64,000 nucleotides of DNA from Bdellovibrionaceae bacterium UBA3535. GTDB lineage: Bacteria; Bdellovibrionota; Bdellovibrionia; Bdellovibrionales; UBA840. Shown piece by piece: positions 17,364 through 24,352 of this stretch; the stretch's first letter is position 1, and each line of letters starts with the position of its first letter. The notes below the pieces were generated by a model. The model was given only the letters and a program-made list of their open reading frames with translations. It was not told the origin of the DNA and made no database searches. The DNA lies in assembly GCA_002376845.1 (NCBI GenBank), contig DFOS01000024.1:1-64000 (forward strand). Direction: 5' to 3'. Position numbers and translations under genes: made by a program.

Positions 17364-18268
17364 AAAGAACGAAGACCGTTTTTCTAGCTCTTGCGATTTT
17401 GGCCGGCCTGCAAATGATTTGGTGGGCCTATCTTGTTGTGGCCCAACAAAACGAACTGGCACAACTAAGCCACGATCCGCAAGCCATTAGCAAAGCCATC
17501 TCTTACCAGCGAATGATTCTATTTGAAGCGCTGTTTTTTTTATTTGTTTGGTCTCTGGGGATTTTTTATGTATATCGCAGCTTTCGCCGTGAACAAGTAT
17601 TGCAAGAGGAGAGAAAAACCTTTCTTGATCTCATTACCCATGATCTTAAAACTCCCCTGTCTAATATACAAATCTCACTAGAGAGTTTGCAGCGAGATGA
17701 TTTAAAAGCAGAAATGCGGCAAAACTTTATAAATCGTGCTATCAATGGTGTTAGCAATTTAAATCAACAGATCGACAAAATTTTGCGCTTTAATAGTTTA
17801 GATAAAAAACAGCCAAAAGAAAAATTAAACTTAAAAGATTTGATTGAAGATTGTAAGAAAGATTGGGATATGCAGGCCACCTATCATCTTGAATTAGAAA
17901 ATGTAAATATCATGGCTTCTAATGAGGAAGTAAGGGCCATACTGCAAAACATACTTTCGAATGCAGTAAAGTACTCATCCATTGAAAAGCCGGCGGAAGT
18001 TTACGTAAATTTAAAGTACTTGAAAAATAAAGCCCGCCTTACAATTAAAGACAACGGCATTGGTTTTACAAGTAAAGAATTGGATTTGGCCTTTCAGCCT
18101 TTTTGGCGCGGAGAAACCGCAAAGACCAAAGCCATCAATGGTAGTGGGATAGGACTCGGCTTGGCTAAGGAGCTTTGTCGCAAAAACAATGCTAAGATTC
18201 AAATACATAGCGAAGGTAAAAACCAAGGCTCCACCATTGCCATCGACTGGTATCGGGTGCTGCCGTGA
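17360..18268 (+). CDS. Sensor histidine kinase inside the heme operon
   Basis: 302 residues. Two membrane segments (about 7-28 and 53-72) enclose only about 25 residues outside the cytoplasm, so there is no real periplasmic sensor domain; the signal may come from the membrane or the cytoplasm. The kinase core has the H box THDLKTPLSN with phospho-accepting His 94, N box NILSNAVKYS, G1 DNGIGF, F-like LAFQPFWRG and G2 GSGIGLGLA. All catalytic boxes look intact. It overlaps hemL by ATGA and the response regulator by GTGA. Such an arrangement implies co-expression with heme synthesis. Confidence 0.9.
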   Translation: MKRTKTVFLALAILAGLQMIWWAYLVVAQQNELAQLSHDPQAISKAISYQRMILFEALFFLFVWSLGIFYVYRSFRREQVLQEERKTFLDLITHDLKTPLSNIQISLESLQRDDLKAEMRQNFINRAINGVSNLNQQIDKILRFNSLDKKQPKEKLNLKDLIEDCKKDWDMQATYHLELENVNIMASNEEVRAILQNILSNAVKYSSIEKPAEVYVNLKYLKNKARLTIKDNGIGFTSKELDLAFQPFWRGETAKTKAINGSGIGLGLAKELCRKNNAKIQIHSEGKNQGSTIAIDWYRVLP

Positions 18269-18963
18269 GAAAGGTCTTATTGGTAGAAGATGACAAAGAT
18301 CTTGCCATGACTCTAAGTGATAACCTGCACTTGGAGGGTTACTATGTAAACTGGCTAACAGACGGTAAAAAAGCCGAACAGTCCTTTCAAAAAGATCATT
18401 ATGATATTGTTTTGCTAGACTTAATGCTCCCCAATGCAAGTGGTTATGAAGTACTAAGTAGCATCCGTGCTAAGTCGGATGTCCCCGTAATCATATTATC
18501 AGCAAAAAGTCAGGTCGAGGACCGTTTAAAAGGACTTAAACTAAAAGCGGATGACTATCTAACAAAACCATTTCATTTAAATGAATTGTTTTTGCGGATG
18601 CAAAATATTCTCTCTCGTAGTCAGCTGATGAAGCCCAAACATACAGGTTTTGTTATTGGTGAATATGAAGTGGACTTACTACGCATGCGTTTACAAAGCC
18701 GTAATCATGAGGAAAAAATCAACTTAAGTGAGAGTGAGTGCAAAGCTCTAAATCTTTTTTATCAAAAACAAAACCAATACATTTCCCGGGAGGATTTGAT
18801 TGGCTATATATGGGGCTTGAGCAGCACGGCCAATACCCGCACCATAGACAATTTGGTGTTAAAATTTCGTAAAATTTTTGAAAAAGAGCCGACAAAACCT
18901 ATTTACTTTGTATCCAAACGAGGTTTCGGTTACTGTTTGAAAACTAGTGAGGATGAATTATGA
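18265..18963 (+). CDS. OmpR/PhoB-type response regulator inside the heme operon
   Basis: 232 residues starting at GTG (18265), overlapping the kinase stop. The receiver domain (1-120) has acidic pair Glu8-Asp9, phospho-accepting Asp 52 (LLDLMLP), Ser 79 and Lys 101 (YLTKPF). A winged-helix DNA-binding domain follows (about 130-228), with the typical SESECKALNLF, SREDLIGYIWG, NTRTIDNLVLKFRKIF and VSKRGFGYCL. It is the natural partner of the kinase before it. Its stop overlaps hemE by ATGA. Target genes are not readable, but control of this operon itself is a reasonable guess. Confidence 0.92.
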   Translation: MRKVLLVEDDKDLAMTLSDNLHLEGYYVNWLTDGKKAEQSFQKDHYDIVLLDLMLPNASGYEVLSSIRAKSDVPVIILSAKSQVEDRLKGLKLKADDYLTKPFHLNELFLRMQNILSRSQLMKPKHTGFVIGEYEVDLLRMRLQSRNHEEKINLSESECKALNLFYQKQNQYISREDLIGYIWGLSSTANTRTIDNLVLKFRKIFEKEPTKPIYFVSKRGFGYCLKTSEDEL

Positions 18964-19988
18964 AATCTACTTTTCTAAATGCCATCAACCAATGCAATGA
19001 AGAACATATTCCGGTTTGGTTTATGCGACAGGCAGGTCGTTACTTGCCCGAGTATATGGAGCTAAAAGACAAACACTCTTTCAAAACTAGAACCCACACG
19101 CCCGATCTGATGACCGAGATAAGCTTGCAGCCCCTGCGCCGCTATCCACTAGATGCTGCCATTATGTTTTCTGACATTCTAACGCCTCTAGAGTTTATGG
19201 GGGCAGAATTTGACTTTTCTAGCGGCGGGCCCAAGCTGCAAAACGCTGGAGAATCCACTCTACGAAATATCCAGCCACTCAATACTGATGATATGGCGTT
19301 TGTTTATGAAGGAATTGGTAAAATCAAAGAACAGATAGGGGAAAAACCCTTAATTGGCTTTGTGGGCGCACCCTTTACCTTAGCCTCTTACATTGTAGAA
19401 GGCGGAACCTCTAAGGAGTTCTCCAAAGTAAAGCACTTCTTGTTTTCCAATGAAAAAGAATTTTCTAAAGCCATGCAAACACTGGCTTCCTCTGTTGGGC
19501 ATTATTTAAAGGCGCAAATGCAAGCCGGTGTGGATGCCGTACAAATTTTTGACTCCTGGGTAGGGTTTTTAAATCAAGATATGTATGAAAAGCATATCCT
19601 GCCCCATATGCAAGAACTCATAGGTATTGCTCGCGAGGGCGGGAAACCCATTATTCTTTACTCGCAACCTAGCTCGCATTTACTAACCTCTTTTGCAAAA
19701 TTGCAAACCGATGCCATTAGCATTGACTGGCGAGTGCGTTTGGATGAAGTGGCAGAAACACTAGATAAAGTAGGCTACAAGGGAAGCTTCCAGGGCAATC
19801 TGGATCCTGTGGCCACCACCTTGAACTGGGAAGATGCGAAATTTTATGTAGAAGATGTTTTAAGCCGTGCAAAAAAAGCAAATATATTGAACCGCTATAT
19901 TTTCAATGTAGGACATGGGGTTATACCTACAACAAAATTTGAAACCATTGAGAAGATTGTGGAGCATGTTCACAGCTTTAGAAATTAA
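18960..19988 (+). CDS. hemE: Uroporphyrinogen decarboxylase
   Basis: 342 residues, normal for the family. Decarboxylates uroporphyrinogen III to coproporphyrinogen III. The N-terminal signature PVWFMRQAGRYLPEY (19-33) carries the substrate-binding Arg residues; Asp 72 lies in FSDILTPLEFMG; GFVGAPFTLASYIVEGG, IFDSWVGFL and FNVGHGVIP complete the active site. Last gene of the operon: its stop meets that of the opposite-strand gene with a four-base overlap, so there is no room for a separate terminator between them. hemB, hemN/F, hemG/Y and hemH are not in this window. Confidence 0.96.
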   Translation: MKSTFLNAINQCNEEHIPVWFMRQAGRYLPEYMELKDKHSFKTRTHTPDLMTEISLQPLRRYPLDAAIMFSDILTPLEFMGAEFDFSSGGPKLQNAGESTLRNIQPLNTDDMAFVYEGIGKIKEQIGEKPLIGFVGAPFTLASYIVEGGTSKEFSKVKHFLFSNEKEFSKAMQTLASSVGHYLKAQMQAGVDAVQIFDSWVGFLNQDMYEKHILPHMQELIGIAREGGKPIILYSQPSSHLLTSFAKLQTDAISIDWRVRLDEVAETLDKVGYKGSFQGNLDPVATTLNWEDAKFYVEDVLSRAKKANILNRYIFNVGHGVIPTTKFETIEKIVEHVHSFRN

Positions 19989-20416
19989 TCTACTGGTTGA
20001 AAGTCGTCTTCATCCACTAGATCTCGCTGCATCTCCATTTCCATATCATGAGTATCCAGCTTCTTAGGCGCAGCCTCGCTTTGCTGCTTTTCTTTTTTTA
20101 AGTATTCCTCTAGATCTTTCTCAGTATAGGAAGAGCCCCTTGGGTTAAAGATCTTGGGCTTATTTTTTACCTCGCCGACATAAACCACTTTGCCACGAGA
20201 GAATTTGACTTCACGGCGAATTTCTTCTTTATCCGCATTATAGAAACGATAAATCCAAATATGATCGGCAGTCTTTTTATTCACGTAGATAGGATTGCCA
20301 ATTAATTCTAGCACCTCTCCCTTGTCCATCCCAACTTTTACCTTATCAAACGACTTGTAGGGAGAAGAAGCACAGGCGATCAATAAAAATGGTAAAAGCA
20401 GTATAAAATATCTCAT
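19985..20416 (-). CDS. Lipoprotein with SmpA/OmlA (BamE-like) domain
   Basis: 143 residues. Lipoprotein signal MRYFILLLPFLLIAC (Cys 15). Residues about 20-75 fit the SmpA/OmlA fold seen in BamE: FDKVKVGMDKGEVLELIGNP, then a strand pair with HIWIYRFYN and VKFSRGKVVYVGEV. BamE is an accessory lipoprotein of outer-membrane protein assembly, but this fold is also common in unrelated lipoproteins, so the role is not assured. A charged, probably disordered tail (95-143) is an addition. It follows the next lipoprotein gene by one base on the same strand, so the two are probably co-transcribed. Confidence 0.7.
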   Translation of the reverse strand: MRYFILLLPFLLIACASSPYKSFDKVKVGMDKGEVLELIGNPIYVNKKTADHIWIYRFYNADKEEIRREVKFSRGKVVYVGEVKNKPKIFNPRGSSYTEKDLEEYLKKEKQQSEAAPKKLDTHDMEMEMQRDLVDEDDFQPVD

Positions 20417-20417
20417 A

Positions 20418-20936
20418 TTAATTTACTAAATAGGTAATCTCCGCATGCACAGCTGTAGTAGAGCAAACACGGTGGCTTTGGTAATTAGGCCTTTCATTGA
20501 TACTAAATAGCTCCGTTGCAGAACTAGAGTCACAGGAAGGGCGACTTAGCAATCGTATGTCCATATTTACGTAGGGGTCTTGGTCCACCAATTCTTGGCG
20601 AACATTCAAAACTTCTCCATCTCTTCGAACATGAACATAACCCCTAGGCATTTCATCGCAATCGGAATAAACGGTTTCGCCATTTATTTCCAGTTCCAAG
20701 TTTTGCGGTAAATTGCCGGCCGTTTGCTGGGAGCTAGCAAAGTCGAAGCTTAGCTCAATATATGGAATGGCAATGGCCATGCAGCTCACCAAATCATCCG
20801 AGCTGGCACCATCTTTTTTGTTTTTTGCAATATCTTGTGATTGGGCCCCATCTATCATGCCCTGATTCACATCTGCACAATTTTGATAACCCACCAATAG
20901 TAGGAAGCCGAGAATAGCAACAAGAAATACCTTCAT
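20418..20936 (-). CDS. Predicted lipoprotein with YQNC motif, function unknown
   Basis: 172 residues. Hydrophobic N-terminus MKVFLVAILGFLLLVGYQNC, with Cys 20 preceded by Asn where Gly, Ala or Ser is expected. The same YQNC followed by xDV occurs in the product of 21116-23041. The mature part has further Cys residues and beta-like stretches; no family recognised. GAGGAG upstream lies inside the small gene at 20933-21046, and the two overlap as ATGA, so translation is coupled. Confidence 0.6.
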   Translation of the reverse strand: MKVFLVAILGFLLLVGYQNCADVNQGMIDGAQSQDIAKNKKDGASSDDLVSCMAIAIPYIELSFDFASSQQTAGNLPQNLELEINGETVYSDCDEMPRGYVHVRRDGEVLNVRQELVDQDPYVNMDIRLLSRPSCDSSSATELFSINERPNYQSHRVCSTTAVHAEITYLVN

Positions 20937-21046
20937 TTTTTAGTCTCCTCTTGTTTTTTTAGGCTTCTGATATCCACGTTGTCGAAATTTTGAAAGAAAA
21001 TCAAAGTTGAGAAAAACAATAAAAATAAAATTACTAACCACTTCAT
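20933..21046 (-). CDS. Candidate 37-residue membrane protein
   Basis: ATG at 21046, stop TGA at 20935-20933, overlapping the next ATG (ATGA). It encodes one hydrophobic segment (residues 3-18: WLVILFLLFFSTLIFF), then QNFDNVDIRSLKKQEETKK. An AGGA lies nine bases upstream. The coding frame carries the Shine-Dalgarno GAGGAG of the downstream lipoprotein gene. The sequence around the membrane edge (FFQNFDNVD) resembles the YQNCADVN and YQNCSDVG of the neighbouring lipoproteins but lacks the Cys. It may be a real small inner-membrane protein, a leader peptide, or a remnant of a duplicated lipoprotein start. Confidence 0.5.
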   Translation of the reverse strand: MKWLVILFLLFFSTLIFFQNFDNVDIRSLKKQEETKK

Positions 21047-21115
21047 TACCGTATTCCTATCGGCTCATTTTAATACAAACTTTAGTCTCATTTCTAAACA
21101 TCTGTAATTATAGGC

Positions 21116-23041
21116 TTATTTTACCTCTAAAAAGTCTTTTAAGTCCAGTAGCGGTAACACAGGGGCCCGTTTAAATACCGGGTCAAATTGAAAGGAAAAA
21201 CGGCTCAATGAAAAAAGCGGTACCTCAGCAATGATCACCCCACGGTAAGAGCCCTGGTAGCGGCTGTGTATTAATGGAGCATTTAACAGTAGACGCTCGT
21301 AGGAATTGCTCCGGCCGCCATCGGAGTCGCAAGAAGCGTCCACGATGGCACTTGCATCTTGTTTCGTTAAGCCCTGTGCAAATTCTAATAGATCATCATT
21401 AGCCCTAGCATAGTCTTTTTTGTCTCTTTCAGCATAATTGCGAAGAAAGGCATGTGCCATATGATCTTGCAATCGCTTACGCAAAGGACTGTCGTTGGGT
21501 GCGTTCTTCCTGTACCAACCAGACTCCACTTCACAATGCTTTAAGCCAACGCCCATGGCAATCATGCGTGAGCTGGTAATTTGTAGGTTCGTAAGATTGA
21601 GACCACCATCTAGATCCTCATAGGTAATTTTACCGCTTGTGAAAACAGGCCCATTTACATATATACGGCAACCATTGATGGTCTTAATTTTTACAGAACG
21701 CAGAATCAAACCACCATTTAAGATCAAATCACCGTCGCAAACTAGATCCCCATCAGCTTTAAAGTATTTTTTTGTAGTGCCATTGATTGTGTACTGCGGA
21801 GACAGGCCACTAAGAGAAGGTGAAGCACTAGAGTCTTTATAGAATATCTTTTCACGCCCATTGAGCATACTAGTCATCTTAGCAATGCTTGGCGCTCCAA
21901 TATAAATAGAGTCCTTTTCTTTCACTGTGGCCGGCTGGCTCTTATAAGATTCCATTAAGCGAATATAATCTGCAAGCGAACGAACTGGTTGAATATCCTT
22001 CTTAAATTGATTGAATTCCACGTACTTGCTAAGTCTTGTGCCCCACCAATTGTACAATTTGTCTACTGTTGATAAATCCTTGCTGAAACTTGCGTCCTTC
22101 GGCACTAGAATGTCTTTGTTAAATCTTGCCGTAACCCAACTAAATGTATGATCGCCGTAGTAGGTACTAAAAGCGGTATTGATATTTTGCCCTATGCCGC
22201 CGAAAAACTTGCCGGAACCCAGACCAAAATCACTTATGTAATTGGCATCAACATTGGCATGGCAGGAAACGCAGCCGCTAGCACGAACTGCCATAGCAGG
22301 TTCCAAATCATATAAAGGATTTCCCACTATAATTTTTATCTCTTTACTCACCAGCGCACCCTCGGCATCCTTTACATAAAAAGTATGACTTTGTGTTCCG
22401 CGGTAGTTACCAGAACTTGTTAGACGAATATTGCCATTACCATCGCTTCTTAAGACTACTCCTTCAATACCAACCATGGAGTCATTGTTGGCCGATATCA
22501 TTGGTACAAGTGCACCGCCGTCAACATCTGTAGCCTCAATCACCACATCATTTTCTGTATTCATCTCTACATTGATTTCTTCTGTTAGGATCTTCGGTTC
22601 ATCATTTTGCGCTAGTATATTGATGATGGCGCGTCTTTCCACCACTTCGCTCTGGGGATTGCCCTCACCATCCACGTATACATAGGTTTCTCTGTAAGAA
22701 AATTCGTCGACGCCAAAGTAGTCTTGTACAGGCGTGTAGGTAAAAGCACCAGAAGCCGGATCGAAATTTGTAATGCTACCATTCATTGTGGTGCTAGTGA
22801 TCTCCAACGTGGTTTCTTTTCCACCATAAAAGGCAGACAAATCCTTTATCAGGCTATCGTTTAAAACTTCATCTTCTTTTACGGTATAGTCGGCCGCATC
22901 CAGAGAAGAGGCACTAAATGGCTTACTGGCAAAACCCACATCAGAGCAGTTTTGATAGAGTCCTATCATTAGCAAAGATGCCAAAACAATATTGGCGGAA
23001 TTTACGATACGATCAAAATTAGAACGGATTTGAGCGAACAT
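21116..23041 (-). CDS. Envelope mono-heme c-type cytochrome with cadherin-like repeats and polymer-forming-like region
   Basis: 641 residues. A hydrophobic stretch ending in GLYQNC (Cys 32) suggests a lipid anchor, though the lipobox is non-standard. Residues about 50-240 hold two Ig/cadherin-like units with typical DYFGVDEFSY and ATDVDGGALVP plus NYRGTQSHTFYVKDAEG. One heme c site, CVSCH, lies at 257-261. Around 425-490 is a run of short beta repeats (DGDLVCDGDLILNGGLILRS and GCRIYVNGPVFTSGKI) like bactofilin or other polymer-forming domains. The C-terminal part is unassigned. The protein could be a surface structure that carries a heme; its partners are unknown. No clear ribosome site precedes the ATG. 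Confidence 0.65.
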   Translation of the reverse strand: MFAQIRSNFDRIVNSANIVLASLLMIGLYQNCSDVGFASKPFSASSLDAADYTVKEDEVLNDSLIKDLSAFYGGKETTLEITSTTMNGSITNFDPASGAFTYTPVQDYFGVDEFSYRETYVYVDGEGNPQSEVVERRAIINILAQNDEPKILTEEINVEMNTENDVVIEATDVDGGALVPMISANNDSMVGIEGVVLRSDGNGNIRLTSSGNYRGTQSHTFYVKDAEGALVSKEIKIIVGNPLYDLEPAMAVRASGCVSCHANVDANYISDFGLGSGKFFGGIGQNINTAFSTYYGDHTFSWVTARFNKDILVPKDASFSKDLSTVDKLYNWWGTRLSKYVEFNQFKKDIQPVRSLADYIRLMESYKSQPATVKEKDSIYIGAPSIAKMTSMLNGREKIFYKDSSASPSLSGLSPQYTINGTTKKYFKADGDLVCDGDLILNGGLILRSVKIKTINGCRIYVNGPVFTSGKITYEDLDGGLNLTNLQITSSRMIAMGVGLKHCEVESGWYRKNAPNDSPLRKRLQDHMAHAFLRNYAERDKKDYARANDDLLEFAQGLTKQDASAIVDASCDSDGGRSNSYERLLLNAPLIHSRYQGSYRGVIIAEVPLFSLSRFSFQFDPVFKRAPVLPLLDLKDFLEVK

Positions 23042-23098
23042 ATTGTTTTATTCGGATTTCATCTTGAAACACTTTAGGGAAAAAAGCCGCTGCAATGC

Positions 23099-23115
23099 TG
23101 TCTTATTTTGAGACA
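23099..23115. promoter_or_regulatory. Palindromic site TGTCTTA-TTT-TGAGACA
   Basis: A 7-3-7 palindrome with one mismatch, 58 bases upstream of the cytochrome gene at 21116-23041. Similar sites lie at 39581-39597 and 56556-56572, each upstream of a gene for an envelope protein. Confidence 0.5.
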
Positions 23116-23184
23116 GGCCATTATTTCATAAAAAATTTCAAGCACTTAAAGGCTCACTCTGATTCTAAGGGGAATAGACCAAAA

Positions 23185-23697
23185 TCACTCATTGATTTCA
23201 ATTTGTTGAAAGCGAGATTTCGGTTTTTCTAGCTCTTTTTTACGGCGCTCCACCTTTTGCCGAGCTAGCTCCAATTCCTTTTGAGTGGGGCCATAGATTT
23301 TTTTAGCCTGCTCCAGTATTCTCTTTAGCTTTTCTGGAAAACTCTCTTTTTTTTCTGCGATTTCTTCGCTACTTGTATTGTATTTTCGGTAGGTTCGCTC
23401 CGTATCATCCCCCTTCTCTGGGAAACGAAAACGTAGGTCGTAGTCTAACTTTCGAATATCAACGTTTTGCTTTTTTATTTTTGCCTGCAAGTCGTTTAGC
23501 TCTGCAATGATTTCCACTATTCTCTGGCGATCCGTAATATAGGATTTCTCTCGAATTAGCTCCTCGCTACGCTCTTGCATTTCGCGAACCTTTTCTAGTT
23601 TTTGGTTCAGCAGGCTGATTAGCTCCGGATAGGTATCTTTTTTTTCTTGCGCAACGGCGCTAGCTAAGAAAAAAAGACTACATACGAATAACTTCAT
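23185..23697 (-). CDS. Predicted secreted coiled-coil protein
   Basis: 170 residues. Signal peptide about 1-16 (MKLFVCSLFFLASAVAQ), then almost entirely charged helix rich in Lys/Glu/Arg, with heptad-like spacing in two stretches (about 25-85 and 115-160). It overlaps the 3' end of the zinc-ribbon gene by 20 bases, suggesting one transcript running from secA. No known domain seen; a periplasmic scaffold is possible. Confidence 0.6.
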   Translation of the reverse strand: MKLFVCSLFFLASAVAQEKKDTYPELISLLNQKLEKVREMQERSEELIREKSYITDRQRIVEIIAELNDLQAKIKKQNVDIRKLDYDLRFRFPEKGDDTERTYRKYNTSSEEIAEKKESFPEKLKRILEQAKKIYGPTQKELELARQKVERRKKELEKPKSRFQQIEINE

Positions 23698-24352
23698 TTT
23701 GCTTCCATTGCATTTCTATATCCAAATGCTTCAAACGATTTACGATCATTGCCGCTTTTGCGGCGTTCAGACCTCTTATCGTCATTTTACCATCCTGAAT
23801 AGAGTCCAGCAATGCGCTCACGTCTAGGCGGTAGCGTTTATCTATCAACTCTAGACGTATTTCTTCTTTTAGCGTGGAATTATCAATGCCTGTGATATGA
23901 AGATCATAAAGAATACCTCCCACCTGACTCGACGAAAGTTCAGAGTTTGCATACTCTTCCACATCAGAAAAATCGGGATTATCAAGGCTTTGCGAGCGCT
24001 CTTGCTCCTCAGACTCAAATATATTTTCTTGTTCTTCGCTAGGCAAAACCTCTTCTGCCACCTCGTTGTCCTCCGAGATAAAGGAGTTCTCTTCAGAAAA
24101 AGCACCTGCATCCTCAATAAAATCTTCTGCACGATGCTGCGGATCCACTACGGCCGGCGGCTGCGAAAAACTATCTTCATGTTCTATAAATTCATTTGCA
24201 TCCGGATTTGGCTCAACAGCATTGCTCTCGACATCATCGCTAATATCAACGCTACCATCAAAATTAACTGACAACATAGTATTGCAGCCAGGGCAATTCA
24301 CCATGCCAAAATCCGTTGCGATATTTTCACCGCATTTAGGACAGCTAGGCAC
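23678..24352 (-). CDS. Zinc-ribbon protein with acidic linker
   Basis: 224 residues starting at GTG (24352), in the arrangement TAGTG with the secA stop. The N-terminus CPKCGENIATDFGMVNCPGC (4-23) is a four-Cys zinc ribbon of the kind found in MJ0042-type proteins. Residues about 33-140 are very acidic (Asp/Glu, Ser, Asn) and probably disordered. A folded C-terminal domain (about 145-224: LYDLHITGIDNSTLKEEIR) is unassigned. There is no signal peptide, so it is probably cytoplasmic. Coupling to secA suggests, without proving, a role near protein export. Confidence 0.65.
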   Translation of the reverse strand: MPSCPKCGENIATDFGMVNCPGCNTMLSVNFDGSVDISDDVESNAVEPNPDANEFIEHEDSFSQPPAVVDPQHRAEDFIEDAGAFSEENSFISEDNEVAEEVLPSEEQENIFESEEQERSQSLDNPDFSDVEEYANSELSSSQVGGILYDLHITGIDNSTLKEEIRLELIDKRYRLDVSALLDSIQDGKMTIRGLNAAKAAMIVNRLKHLDIEMQWKQNEVIRM

